From CAYXZQ01 sp964469935 (GTDB lineage Archaea > Nanobdellota > Nanobdellia > Woesearchaeales > DSVV01), in NCBI GenBank assembly GCA_964469935.1, contig CAYXZQ010000004.1, positions 1-59,893 on the forward strand: DNA of 59,893 bases, read 5' to 3'. The notes below the pieces were generated by a model. That model made no database searches, was not told the origin of the DNA, and saw only the letters and a program-made list of their open reading frames with translations. A program made the translations under genes and the position numbers. Positions 9,510-18,230 of the stretch are shown piece after piece. Within the stretch, counting starts at the first letter, position 1. Each line of letters starts with the position of its first letter.

Positions 9510-10459
9510 TGGCAGGGTTCGGCACTCCTTGGGTATTGTTGTTTCTCGTTGCTGTCCCTCTGTTGGTCTATATTTATTTCAGGGTCATCAGGAAGAGGAG
9601 AAAGGCTGCTATCAAGTTCAGCAACCTGGGGTTCATCAAGTCCGCTCTCGGCGACAGGAAGAGGTCGAGGAGGAACGACATATTATTTTACATGGCATTG
9701 CTGGTGCTTGCTTTGATGATAGTAGGGTTCGCCAACCCGCACCTGCCGCTTTCTGAAAAGCAGGAAGGAGTCAATGTGGTGCTTGTCCTGGATGTCTCTG
9801 GCAGCATGCAGGCGACCGACTACAAGCCGACAAGGCTCGAGGCCGCCAAGAAGTCTGCGGAGATACTGCTCGACTCCCTTAAGCCAAATGATGACGCCGG
9901 GATTGTCACATTCGAGTCCGGCGCGACGACAGCAGCATACCTGAGCCCATACAAGGACAGGGTCATAGAGAAGCTCCGGAGCATAAAGCCCAAGAACGGC
10001 CAGACAGCAATCGGCGACGGGCTGAGCCTTGGAATAGACATGGCTACATCCATCCCTAACAAGAAGAAGGTAGTAATCTTGTTGTCTGACGGGGTGAACA
10101 ACGCAGGAGTCATCAGCCCTGCAGATGCAGTGACATTCGCAAAGGCGAACAACATCCAGGTGTACACGATCGGCCTGGGCTCGAACGGCAAGACCGTCCT
10201 TGGGTATGACTGGTTCGGCAACCCCCAATATGCTGAGCTTGACGAGAGCACTTTGAAGGGGATCGCTCAGCAGACAGGGGGCAAGTATTTCAAGTCTGTG
10301 GACGACAAGACCCTGGACGGGATCTACAAGAACATCAGCCAGGACATAAAGAGGGAGAAGGAGGAGACCAATGTCAAGGACTGGTTCTTCCTTGCAGCTG
10401 TCCTGGTTTTTTTGGTATATTTATATCTGAGATATGGTGGGAGGAGGATAATACAATGA
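9509..10459 (+). CDS. VWA-domain membrane protein, BatA-like
   Basis: About 316 aa. There are two N-terminal membrane segments (about 5-25 and 53-72), a von Willebrand A domain with MIDAS motif DVSGS (near 94-98), a conserved Thr in NGQTAIGDG and LLSDGVNNAG, then a C-terminal membrane helix (about 292-310). This is the BatA/BatB plan. ATG 9509 (or GTG 9506) follows GGAGG and overlaps the DUF58 stop. The VWA domain faces outward and would bind a protein partner through a metal ion, with MoxR acting from inside. Confidence 0.92.
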   Translation: MAGFGTPWVLLFLVAVPLLVYIYFRVIRKRRKAAIKFSNLGFIKSALGDRKRSRRNDILFYMALLVLALMIVGFANPHLPLSEKQEGVNVVLVLDVSGSMQATDYKPTRLEAAKKSAEILLDSLKPNDDAGIVTFESGATTAAYLSPYKDRVIEKLRSIKPKNGQTAIGDGLSLGIDMATSIPNKKKVVILLSDGVNNAGVISPADAVTFAKANNIQVYTIGLGSNGKTVLGYDWFGNPQYAELDESTLKGIAQQTGGKYFKSVDDKTLDGIYKNISQDIKREKEETNVKDWFFLAAVLVFLVYLYLRYGGRRIIQ

Positions 10460-12003
10460 GGGCCTGGGCCATACTGGTCTTGGTTGTTATGCTGGTCCCT
10501 CTGGTGCATGCAGGCGATATCACGCTTTCTCTGAACCAGTCTGACTATTATTTCCCAGTGGGGACGCAGTCAATTATTCCACTTCAGGCTGACAATACGT
10601 ACAATTCAACCATAAATGGAAATCTGGGTTACACAGTGGCCCAGTCCATAAACCAGGCGGGGATGCAGTACCAGAGCTCGAACACCAAATCCACGCCGTT
10701 CTCCATTAAGCAGGGCGACAGCAGGATAGGTCTCAGTTTCGGGACAGCTTCCTCGCCTGCGATACTTTCGGTGAGCATGAGCTTCAGCTATGATGATAAC
10801 GGCACGCGGGAGGTCGATCTGGGAAATATAAAGATACATTTTGTCGAGAACGGCTCCCAGCAGAAAAAGAACCAGCAGAACCAGGTGAGCAGCTCCTCGC
10901 AGAAGGCATCTGCTCCACAGCAGCAAACGAATCCCTTATCACAACAGGAAAAGGAGATGCAGCAGATGCTGGGCCAGATGAATGGGGGACAACAAGCTCA
11001 ACAGCAACAGCAATCCCAACAGCAACAGCAGCAACAACTCCAGAACAGCCAGCTCAACCAGGACAGCTCGGCCCTCAAGCAGCAGATGCAGGAGCAGGTC
11101 AAGAATGAGCAGCAGATGCAGAAGAATTTCCAGAAGCAGATTGCCCAGGACCCTGATTTCCAGCAGGCTCATCAGCAGCTTGTTTCACAGGGATACAACC
11201 TGACAGGCGCAAGCCTCAATCCTACTGACAACAACTCGGGGAGTTTTAAACTGGATTACCAGAACAAGGCAGGCCAGCAGGCTTCTTTGTCTGGGCAGAT
11301 GCAGAACGGAACCATGCAGTCCCTGCACAAGGACACGCCCGAGACCAGGCAGCAGATGCTCGACCTGCTCTATAATGATTCAAGGTTCAGGAAGTTTAAC
11401 CAGACATTGCTAAGCGAGGGGTTTACCTCGCAGAATGCAACTGTGTCTTTCGAGGGGAACATGACGACAGTGCAGGTGAATTATGCCCGCGGGAATGAGA
11501 CAGCGTCGATAAGAGGGGATATAGAGAACATGACTGTGAAGGATGTCGAATTGCTGGACAGGGACGGCAAGCCCAGGAAGAGCTACTTGTGGCTCTTGCT
11601 TGTTGCTGCCGGTCTGGCAGTTCTAGGCTATTTCAGCTATATGAGATTTGCCAAAAAGTCAGAGGAGACTGAAGAGAAAAAGATTGTGAAGAAGCCCTTT
11701 GATTATAAAAAAGAGGCGCGCGCAATGCTCGAGAAGGCAGGGGAATTGTTTTCTGATAAGAGATACAAGGACGCCTACATGACAGCTGGCCAGGCTCTTC
11801 GGCTGTATCTTAATTATGAGAACGGCCTCGAGAAAGAGACCACGAATGACGAGATAATCGAGCACCTGAGAAAGGAGAATAAGGACTTTCGGGCAGCAAA
11901 AGACTGCTTCGACCTATGCTCGCTCGTCGAATTCGCCAAGTACAAGGCGAACAAGAAGGACTTCGACAAAATCGTCATGTACGCCGGGAAAGTGATCGGG
12001 TGA
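10456..12003 (+). CDS. Membrane-anchored BatD-like protein with Gln-rich stalk
   Basis: A 515-aa protein overlapping the VWA gene by four bases. A signal peptide (about 1-18) is followed by a beta-rich extracellular domain to about residue 130, a long Gln/Asn/Ser-rich segment (about 135-215, with runs of Q), two repeated domains (DPDFQQAHQQLVSQGYNLTG and NDSRFRKFNQTLLSEGFTSQ are homologous to each other), one membrane helix near 374-395, and a cytoplasmic helical domain resembling DUF4129. BatD proteins have the same position at the end of MoxR/Bat operons. Assignment rests on architecture and context; sequence similarity is weak by eye. Confidence 0.75.
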   Translation: MRAWAILVLVVMLVPLVHAGDITLSLNQSDYYFPVGTQSIIPLQADNTYNSTINGNLGYTVAQSINQAGMQYQSSNTKSTPFSIKQGDSRIGLSFGTASSPAILSVSMSFSYDDNGTREVDLGNIKIHFVENGSQQKKNQQNQVSSSSQKASAPQQQTNPLSQQEKEMQQMLGQMNGGQQAQQQQQSQQQQQQQLQNSQLNQDSSALKQQMQEQVKNEQQMQKNFQKQIAQDPDFQQAHQQLVSQGYNLTGASLNPTDNNSGSFKLDYQNKAGQQASLSGQMQNGTMQSLHKDTPETRQQMLDLLYNDSRFRKFNQTLLSEGFTSQNATVSFEGNMTTVQVNYARGNETASIRGDIENMTVKDVELLDRDGKPRKSYLWLLLVAAGLAVLGYFSYMRFAKKSEETEEKKIVKKPFDYKKEARAMLEKAGELFSDKRYKDAYMTAGQALRLYLNYENGLEKETTNDEIIEHLRKENKDFRAAKDCFDLCSLVEFAKYKANKKDFDKIVMYAGKVIG

Positions 12004-12024
12004 GATTTACTTATTATAGGGAAT

Positions 12025-12507
12025 TCAGCTCTTCCTCTCCCTCAACTTCTTCACAAGCCCCGGAATCGCATCATGGATATGGTCCACGGTCTCGAAGGCG
12101 TGCTTCCTGACTATCTCTGCCCAGTCCTTCCGGGTCCTGATGTCAGGATACTTCTCGTCGAAGTCCGGCACCCCCTCCTTCTTTCCCAGGGCGAGCTCGT
12201 CGAACAAAGGCACAGATATCCCGAATCTCTCCTTTATGTAATCCTGGTGATTCTTGTTCATGGCTATTATGACATCGCTCTTATCGACCAGCTGCTTTGT
12301 GAGCTGCTTGTATCTGTGCCCGGAATCGATGCCGTAGAATTCCAGCCTCTCCCTGGTCTCTGGCAGGACGTCCTGGCGAGCTGTCTCTGTCCCTGCTGAA
12401 TCCACGGAAATACCATCGATCCCGTGCTTCTCCAAATAATCCTTCAGGCATTTCTCAGCAACCATGCTCCGGAAGACATTGCCTGTGCAGACGAAAAGCA
12501 CCCTCAT
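12025..12507 (-). CDS. Low-molecular-weight protein-tyrosine phosphatase family protein
   Basis: About 160 aa. The N-terminal MRVLFVCTGNVFRS contains the CX5R phosphate-binding loop (Cys7, Arg13), and DxxSAGT follows. The C-terminal acid-loop region reads YPDIRTRKDW, close to the family's DP motif. The start at 12507 gives the compact N-terminus usual for the family; a start at 12522 would add five residues. Members dephosphorylate phosphotyrosine, arsenate-reductase relatives share the fold, and the typical arsenate-reductase Cys residues are not seen. It converges on the BatD-like gene, 21 bp away. Confidence 0.88.
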   Translation of the reverse strand: MRVLFVCTGNVFRSMVAEKCLKDYLEKHGIDGISVDSAGTETARQDVLPETRERLEFYGIDSGHRYKQLTKQLVDKSDVIIAMNKNHQDYIKERFGISVPLFDELALGKKEGVPDFDEKYPDIRTRKDWAEIVRKHAFETVDHIHDAIPGLVKKLRERKS

Positions 12508-12614
12508 AATATGACAGAACAACCAGCAGATTTTATGTCTTTCGCTGGAATATGCGAGTCACCATCCCGAAGTAGGCATAAGGTTTATATATATCCTGTT
12601 CCTGCAAAATACAC

Positions 12615-12914
12615 ATGGGGGAAGAAGGCAGCAATCTCAGAATCCTTGTATGCAGCATGTTTGAATGGTTCAGTTCCTATGCATCAATGGCATTGCCTGT
12701 GCCTGAAGCTGTCAATGACCTTCTGAATTTTGAATTCCTGACACCCGGGCTCATGGGCATGATGCAGAAGAAAGAACAGCCCGTGTACTGGCGCTATGAC
12801 AGGAGATACTATGATGAGCTCCAGGCTGTGAAGCTACATCAGGACAGATATGCAAGCCCTAAATCCTACACAGGCAACCTCATGCAGAAGCAATTATCCG
12901 TCAAAAGCCATTGA
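12615..12914 (+). CDS. Small hypothetical protein
   Basis: A 99-aa product with no recognised domain. A strong TATA box (TTTATATATA, 12584-12594) ends 20 nt before the ATG, the spacing of a leaderless archaeal gene, and this is the main support for it being real. The protein has a mixed hydrophobic stretch (about 14-40) rich in Met, Phe and Pro, then a basic, Tyr-rich C-terminus (WRYDRRYYDEL). It could be a small membrane-associated or DNA-binding protein, but nothing decides it. A structured element follows directly at 12931. Confidence 0.5.
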   Translation: MGEEGSNLRILVCSMFEWFSSYASMALPVPEAVNDLLNFEFLTPGLMGMMQKKEQPVYWRYDRRYYDELQAVKLHQDRYASPKSYTGNLMQKQLSVKSH

Positions 12915-12930
12915 TCAAAAAGAAAAAAAG

Positions 12931-12969
12931 CCCCCTTGACGTCCTGTCGCCAGGAACCCACCCAAGGGG
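12931..12969 (+). other. Nested hairpin between convergent genes
   Basis: CCCCTTG (12932-12938) pairs perfectly with CAAGGGG (12963-12969). Inside it, CCTG (12943-12946) and CAGG (12951-12954) close a TCGC tetraloop. A T-rich stretch (CTTCTTTTGG) follows. The element lies between the small gene ending at 12914 and ftsZ on the other strand, so a shared transcription end or a short structured RNA are both possible. Confidence 0.4.
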
Positions 12970-13074
12970 AAAGGCCTTCTTTTGGTTTACATTTGTTGGG
13001 GGTGATGTAGAAAAAAAGAAGGCTAGAACACCTCAGTTAAGAGGGGTTAGCATAAAAAATAAGGGAAAAAAAGA

Positions 13075-14151
13075 TCATTGGATGATCTCTATCCCCAGCT
13101 CGTCGGTCATCTCTTCCATCTCCTTCTGCGCTGTCCTCTTGTCCACCTTCCCGAGTATCCAGGGGGACTTGACGCCTGTGATGATGGTCATGACAGTGAG
13201 CTTGCCCTTCATGTCATCCGTGACCCTTGCGCCCCAGATGCAGTTGGCATCCTCATCCATGGACTCTGTTACAAGCTCGCCTACCCTGTTTATCTCCTCT
13301 AGGGTCAGGTCAGGCCCGCCGTGCACGTGGATGAGCGCTCCTGTAGCACCTTCATAGGTGATGTCAAGCAGGGGGTTGGAGAGAGCGCCTTTCACTGCCT
13401 CGTCGACCCTGTTGTTGGTGTCTGATGCTCCTACTCCTATCGCTGCTACTCCGCCGTTCGTCATTATCGTCTTTACGTCTGCGTAATCCAAGTTGACCAG
13501 AGACGGCACTGCTATTGTCTCCACTATCCCCTTGATCATTGTCGATATGAGCTCGTTTGCCACTGCGAAAGCCTGCTGTATGGGGAGGTTTCCTGCTATC
13601 TGCACAAGCCTGTTGTTGTCGATCACTATAACCGTGTCAGATACCTGTCTCAGCTGCTGGAGCCCGAACTCTGCCTTGTCGACCCTTGCCCTCTCTATCT
13701 TGAAGGGCATCGTCACTGTGCCTATCACTATAGCTCCTGCATCCCTTGCGACATTGGCCACAATAGGCGCTGAACCTGTACCTGTTCCACCTCCCATTCC
13801 TGCGCAGACGAAAACCATGTCCGAGCCCTTGATAGCGTCCTTTATCTCCTGAAGCGACTCCTGGGCAGCCTCAGCGCCTTTCTGCGGGAACCCTCCGCAT
13901 CCCAGGCCTCTCGTCACGTCCCTTCCCATCAGGAACTTCCTGTCGGACTCCGTGACATTGAGGTGCTGCTGGTCCGTGTTTGTTGCTATAATCTCTGCTC
14001 CTTCAACACCTTTCTTGTAAAGCCAGTTCACCATGTTGTTTCCTGCACCGCCGCATCCGATCACTTTGATGCATGCCGGCTTTACTTCTACCCCGTCGAA
14101 GCTGTTGCTCGCTTCAGACTGTTTCATTGCCTTTTCAACGACAAAATCCAT
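13075..14151 (-). CDS. ftsZ: Cell division GTPase FtsZ
   Basis: A 358-aa tubulin homologue that polymerises with GTP to form the division ring. The N-terminal KVIGCGGAGNNMV nucleotide site, the tubulin signature GGGTGTGS (near residue 122) and the T7-loop region are all visible. The chain ends shortly after the globular core (ELGIEIIQ), so it lacks a long C-terminal linker. A good Shine-Dalgarno sequence (AGGAGGGG, about 14162-14169) precedes the ATG. The 300-bp region upstream holds repeated motifs (separate entry). I cannot separate FtsZ1 from FtsZ2 by eye. Confidence 0.97.
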   Translation of the reverse strand: MDFVVEKAMKQSEASNSFDGVEVKPACIKVIGCGGAGNNMVNWLYKKGVEGAEIIATNTDQQHLNVTESDRKFLMGRDVTRGLGCGGFPQKGAEAAQESLQEIKDAIKGSDMVFVCAGMGGGTGTGSAPIVANVARDAGAIVIGTVTMPFKIERARVDKAEFGLQQLRQVSDTVIVIDNNRLVQIAGNLPIQQAFAVANELISTMIKGIVETIAVPSLVNLDYADVKTIMTNGGVAAIGVGASDTNNRVDEAVKGALSNPLLDITYEGATGALIHVHGGPDLTLEEINRVGELVTESMDEDANCIWGARVTDDMKGKLTVMTIITGVKSPWILGKVDKRTAQKEMEEMTDELGIEIIQ

Positions 14152-14455
14152 TTTTTCGACCCCTCCTGTTTTGTTGGTTTAAACACCTGCACCAAAAGCA
14201 TATTTTTGATAATATACTTTCAGTTACATAAATGCTTAAATATGAGTTTATGTACTAAACCCTTTAGAAAACGCTTTTAACCTTTTACCGCCAAACAAAA
14301 GGTTTCAAGTTTATCTCTTAAAACGCCATTGCACGCGTTGTTCGCCAAAGATTCACTCAAAAGAGTTCCCGCCAAAAAACTCTTTTAATATTTTTCTATT
14401 AGGATATATCTAGTATTTAAATATTATCAAACAGAAAACTATATTTTAGAAAACA
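14152..14455. promoter_or_regulatory. ftsZ upstream region with repeated CGCCAAA motifs and a hairpin
   Basis: An AT-rich 304-bp gap without a gene. CGCCAAA occurs at 14289-14295, 14343-14349 and 14370-14376, with a variant CGCCATT at 14324-14330; read toward ftsZ these are TTTGGCG. A perfect 9-bp inverted repeat AAAAGAGTT/AACTCTTTT (14359-14367 and 14378-14386) surrounds the last motif and is followed by T-rich sequence. Several TATA-like stretches lie between 14190 and 14250. The repeats may be operator sites for ftsZ; the hairpin may also end nitroreductase transcription. Confidence 0.5.
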
Positions 14456-15175
14456 TCATTTATTATCAGGCTCTTTGGGGGGCTTGCCCCTGAGCTTATC
14501 AAAGATCTTCTTGGACCCGTCGGTTATCGCATCCCCGAGGGTCTTTCCCCCGCCCTGGACAGCCCCTGCGACTTTCTTTATGGTCCCCTCGACCTTCGGG
14601 GCCCAGTCCTTGAGCATCTCTGCCGATATGTCCTTTACCTTGCCTGCGTTGTCACCCCACCTGTTGAAGTAGACCAGGTTCTCTAGCTTGAACTTGGGAG
14701 GCATGGCAGGCTCCTCATTGGGGACGCCTATGGGGATCAATGCCTGGGGACGTGCATAATCAGGTATTCCCAGCACCGAGCGAACCTTGTCCTCGTCGAA
14801 AGCCCCTACCCAGCACGCCCCGAGACCGTGGTCGTGGGCTGCGAGGAGGATATTCTGGGCAGCTGCTGCGCAGTCCTGTATGGTATAGAGCCTCTCTCCC
14901 CTTATGCCGTAGAATCTCTTTGCCTTCGTGAACTCTGAGAAGACCACGATTATCGTCGGAGCCTGGGCAATCCAGAGCTGGTTGATGGCAGCCTGGGCAA
15001 GCCCGTTCTTGAGGCCCGGGTCTGTAACGACCATGAACCTGTAGTCCTGGAGATTGCCAGCCGTCGGAGCATTGAACCCTGCATAAAGGACCCTTCCTAT
15101 CAGATACCATTCGACAGGCGCGTCCTTGAACTTCCTGACAGACCTCCTTGTCATGATGCAGTCCATGGTCTCCAT
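14456..15175 (-). CDS. Nitroreductase-family FMN oxidoreductase
   Basis: A 239-aa flavoprotein. The N-terminal RRSVRKFKDAPV is the FMN-phosphate-binding motif, NAPTAGNLQ and the central GLGACWVGAF segment are typical of the family, and a PIGVPNEEP motif closes the core near residue 155. The last 60 residues form a Lys/Gly-rich extension beyond the usual 170-190 aa length. Such enzymes reduce quinones, nitro compounds or flavins with NAD(P)H; the substrate is unknown. It is divergent from the DNA ligase gene and shares its promoter region. Confidence 0.9.
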   Translation of the reverse strand: METMDCIMTRRSVRKFKDAPVEWYLIGRVLYAGFNAPTAGNLQDYRFMVVTDPGLKNGLAQAAINQLWIAQAPTIIVVFSEFTKAKRFYGIRGERLYTIQDCAAAAQNILLAAHDHGLGACWVGAFDEDKVRSVLGIPDYARPQALIPIGVPNEEPAMPPKFKLENLVYFNRWGDNAGKVKDISAEMLKDWAPKVEGTIKKVAGAVQGGGKTLGDAITDGSKKIFDKLRGKPPKEPDNK

Positions 15176-15199
15176 GGACCTTCTTCTGGAATAAGTCCT

Positions 15200-15229
15200 A
15201 TATATATTTTTGCAAAATTATTTAATATA
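15200..15229. promoter_or_regulatory. Divergent promoters, nitroreductase and DNA ligase
   Basis: TATATATATTTT (15200-15211) lies 25-36 nt before the nitroreductase start on the minus strand. TTTAATATA (15221-15229) lies 22-30 nt before the ligase ATG at 15251 on the plus strand. Both distances fit leaderless transcription. Confidence 0.5.
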
Positions 15230-15250
15230 GCATGTTTACCTATTGCAGCA

Positions 15251-17014
15251 ATGAAATACTCAAATCTGGTAGCTGTATATAAGGAGCTGGATTCCACCCC
15301 AAAAAGGCTCGAGAAGACAAGGATAATAAGCGAGCTTATAAGGAAAACAGCCCAAAGCGACCTGCACATGGTAATCCAGCTCATACAGGGCAGGATATTC
15401 CCCTCCTGGGACAGGAGGACACTCGGCGTTGCCTCTAAGACGGTCCTGAAGGCCATAGGGCTGGCGACAGGCATCAGGAAAGAGAAGATAGAGGAGAGCT
15501 GGAAAAAGACAGGGGACCTGGGACTCACTGCAAGGGAGCTCACACGACGGAAAAAGCAGACGACCCTATTATCAAACGACCTCGAGGTCAACAAGGTGTA
15601 CAACAACCTGCTGAAGCTTGCCGGGCTCACAGGCCAGGGGACAATAGACAGGAAGACGAAGCTTGTGGCAGAGCTCCTCACCTCAGCTGATCCGGACGAG
15701 GCCCAGTACATAACACGGACAGTGCTTGAGGATCTCAGGCTTGGCGTGGGGGAGGGCTCTCTGAGGGATGCCATTGCCTGGGCGTATTTCAGCGAAAGCC
15801 TTAAAATCTCCTACGACCCCTCTGAGAACAAGCTGACATTGCCGGACAACAGCAGGGAAGAGTACAAGGCCCATATAGAGGCCATACAGGGAGCGTATGA
15901 CAGGATATCTGATTTCGGCGAGATAGCAGCCATCATCAGTAAAGACGGCTTGAAGGGCTTAAAAAAGCTCAATATAGAGCCTGGAAGGCCTATCAAGGTC
16001 ATGCTTGTCCAGAAGGCAAAGGACCCTTCTGATGCTCTCGAAAAAGTGGGGAGGCCCGCAGCATTCGAGTACAAGTACGACGGGTTCAGGCTCCAGATAC
16101 ACATAAATAAGAATGACATCAGGCTTTTCACACGGAGGCTAGAGGACGTTACAGCGCAGTTCCCGGATGTTGTCGAGGCTGCAAAGGAGCAAGTCAGGGC
16201 TGATTCAGCCATCCTCGACTCAGAGGCAGTGGGCATCGACAAAAAGACAGGGAAATACCTGCCTTTCCAGAAGGTCTCGCAGAGAATCAAGCGCAAGCAT
16301 GACATAAAGAAGATAACAGAGAACTTTCCTGTCGAGGTCAATGTCTTCGATCTCTTGTTCTACGACGGAAAAGGCACCCTGAAGCAGGAGCTTGGGGAGA
16401 GGAGGGCAGTCCTCGAGAGAATAATAAAGCCTCTTAGAGGGAAGATTATACTCTCGAGGCAGCTCGTCACAGATGATGCAGGCAGGGCAGAGAAGTTCTA
16501 CAGGGAGGCGCTCAAGAAGGGGAATGAGGGCCTTATAGCAAAGAGCACAACCTCAATATACAAGCCCGGTTCGAGAGTCGGGTTCTGGGTCAAGATAAAG
16601 CCTGTCATGAAGAGCCTGGAGCTTGCCATCGTCTCAGCAGAATGGGGCGAGGGCAAGAGGGGAGGATGGCTCACGAGCTTCACCCTGGCATGCAGAGATT
16701 CAGAAGGAAACCTCCTGGAAATCGGCAGGGTGAGCACGGGTGTTAAGGAGCTTTCCTCGGAAGGCACGAGCTATGAGGACATGACAAACCTCCTCACGCC
16801 CCTCATACTCTCTGAGAAAGGCAGAAGCGTCACCCTGAAGCCCGAGATGGTCATCGAAGTCAATTATGAGGAGATACAGAGATCCCCAACCTATTCTAGC
16901 GGATATGCCCTGAGGTTCCCCAGGTTCATAAGGCTGAGGGATGACAGGAGCACTGATGACATAGACTCCATCGGGAATGTCGAGGAGCTATACAGGAACC
17001 AGAGGAACAGGTAA
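15251..17014 (+). CDS. lig: ATP-dependent DNA ligase
   Basis: A 587-aa archaeal replicative-type ligase that seals nicks in DNA. An N-terminal DNA-binding domain (about 1-230) is followed by the adenylation domain with the nucleophilic Lys275 in motif I (EYKYDGFR), motif III (FDLLFYDG), motif IV (EGLIAKS) and motif V (WVKIKP), then an OB-fold domain to the end. Length and order match archaeal and eukaryotic ligase I. It is a single gene driven by its own TATA box. Confidence 0.96.
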   Translation: MKYSNLVAVYKELDSTPKRLEKTRIISELIRKTAQSDLHMVIQLIQGRIFPSWDRRTLGVASKTVLKAIGLATGIRKEKIEESWKKTGDLGLTARELTRRKKQTTLLSNDLEVNKVYNNLLKLAGLTGQGTIDRKTKLVAELLTSADPDEAQYITRTVLEDLRLGVGEGSLRDAIAWAYFSESLKISYDPSENKLTLPDNSREEYKAHIEAIQGAYDRISDFGEIAAIISKDGLKGLKKLNIEPGRPIKVMLVQKAKDPSDALEKVGRPAAFEYKYDGFRLQIHINKNDIRLFTRRLEDVTAQFPDVVEAAKEQVRADSAILDSEAVGIDKKTGKYLPFQKVSQRIKRKHDIKKITENFPVEVNVFDLLFYDGKGTLKQELGERRAVLERIIKPLRGKIILSRQLVTDDAGRAEKFYREALKKGNEGLIAKSTTSIYKPGSRVGFWVKIKPVMKSLELAIVSAEWGEGKRGGWLTSFTLACRDSEGNLLEIGRVSTGVKELSSEGTSYEDMTNLLTPLILSEKGRSVTLKPEMVIEVNYEEIQRSPTYSSGYALRFPRFIRLRDDRSTDDIDSIGNVEELYRNQRNR

Positions 17015-17142
17015 ACCTTCATGTCTATGATGTCCTCATATTAAGAATATAACTTTCTGAGCCTCTGTTTTCAATATTGAAATTTGATTTTATTTTTAAT
17101 ATTTGATTCCAGAAATGGAAAGATATAAATATATCCTATCAG

Positions 17143-17703
17143 ATGAATATAGCCATGGACGAGATAGGGATCCTGGAGGAACTCTTCGACAAAAAGAAGA
17201 TCAGCGTTCTCAAGGTGTTCTTCAGGGAGCCGAAGAAACAGCTCTATCTGCAGGAGGTCTCAAAGAAATCAGGCGTGTCCATGGCTACCTCTTCGAGGAT
17301 CCTCAGCCAGCTCAGCAGGCTTGACATTCTTGACATAAAGACAATCAGCAGGTTCAGGCTCTACGAGCTCAAGGACAACCCCAAAGTGAAATTCCTGTCG
17401 AAGCTCTTCAAGGAGGACCTCAAGATAATGCAGAGGTTCGCCGAGGCAGCGTCAAAGATAGAGGGCGTGGAGACAATAATACTCCATGGCGAGGAGCAGA
17501 AGGACAGGGCCAATGTGCTCCTGATAGGCCAGAGCATCAACCCGGGGGATGTCAAGGCGTTATGCGCTGAGATCAAGGAAAGGGACAATTTTGTCATATC
17601 CTCGCTCTCGCTCACTGCTGAGCAGTACACCCAGATGAGCCAGATGGGGCTCTATGCTGGCAAGAAGAAGATTCTCTACGAGAAGGAGGTTAAGGTTGGA
17701 TAA
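17143..17703 (+). CDS. wHTH protein with nucleotidyltransferase-like C-terminal domain
   Basis: A 186-aa protein. Residues 10-75 are a winged helix (KISVLKVFFREPKKQLYLQE, then SGVSMATSSRILSQL as recognition helix). Residues 90-186 (FAEAASKIEGVETIILHGEE...) resemble the nucleotidyltransferase-like domain found behind archaeal wHTH regulators, but I see no GSxxxG-DxD catalytic motif, so it is probably inactive and used for sensing. A TATA-like box (GATATAAATATATCC, about 17121-17135) is close to the ATG. The 3' end overlaps the DUF192 gene by eight bases when the TTG start of that gene is used. Confidence 0.8.
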   Translation: MNIAMDEIGILEELFDKKKISVLKVFFREPKKQLYLQEVSKKSGVSMATSSRILSQLSRLDILDIKTISRFRLYELKDNPKVKFLSKLFKEDLKIMQRFAEAASKIEGVETIILHGEEQKDRANVLLIGQSINPGDVKALCAEIKERDNFVISSLSLTAEQYTQMSQMGLYAGKKKILYEKEVKVG

Positions 17704-18196
17704 GAGGTCAATCGTTCTTGTGCTGGTCTTTGCAGCATTGCTCGTGATGAGCTGCAGCAGCCAGCAGGCACCTCACCAGGAGAAGCCGATGCCCATCAAG
17801 AACATCATGCCAATGAACATATCCAATTTGCCGACTGTCTGCGTGAAAAGCCATTGCATCGATGTTGAGCTTGCGATAACCGAGAAGCAGCAGGAAGAGG
17901 GGCTCATGAATCGCACCGACCTGCCAAAGGACTCGGGGATGCTGTTCATATTCAATGAAGAGGACTATCATGCATTCTGGATGAAGAACACCCTGATTCC
18001 CCTGGACATGGTCTGGATAGACGCAGAAGGCAGGGTGGTGTACTACTACAAAGATGCCCGACCATGCCCAAAGAACGGCACATGCCCTGCAATAGTGCCT
18101 GACAGGAAGGCGATTTACGTCCTTGAGGCGGATGCAGGGTACATTGACTCGATAAATCTCTCGATAGGGGATGTCATGCGAATCAGGATACAGTGA
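17696..18196 (+). CDS. DUF192 protein, exported, possible lipoprotein
   Basis: About 166 aa. I use the TTG at 17696 because AAGGAGGT (17683-17690) sits five bases before it and it gives a clean signal peptide (MDKRSIVLVLVFAALLVMSC) ending at a lipobox-like VMSC. The upstream in-frame ATG at 17654 would add a basic arm inside the preceding gene. The DUF192 domain (about 50-165) shows the family's GLMNRTDLPKDSGMLFIF and FWMKNTLIPLDMVWID segments. DUF192 proteins are small secreted beta-barrel-like proteins without a settled biochemical role. Translational coupling with the wHTH gene is likely. Confidence 0.88.
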   Translation: MDKRSIVLVLVFAALLVMSCSSQQAPHQEKPMPIKNIMPMNISNLPTVCVKSHCIDVELAITEKQQEEGLMNRTDLPKDSGMLFIFNEEDYHAFWMKNTLIPLDMVWIDAEGRVVYYYKDARPCPKNGTCPAIVPDRKAIYVLEADAGYIDSINLSIGDVMRIRIQ

Positions 18197-18230
18197 TTCT
18201 CTCCACAACCCAAGAATTCTGAAAGCCCAT

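Noticed and set aside
9204..10228. Minus-strand frames across the Bat genes
   Set aside because: Shadow frames of GC-rich coding sequence; the plus-strand genes carry complete domains.
14359..14386. Resemblance of TTTGGCGGGAA to a eukaryotic E2F site
   Set aside because: Short match with no E2F protein family in archaea; reported only as a repeated motif.
17143..17703. Active minimal nucleotidyltransferase of a toxin-antitoxin pair
   Set aside because: No catalytic GS and DxD motif and no HEPN partner; the next gene is DUF192.
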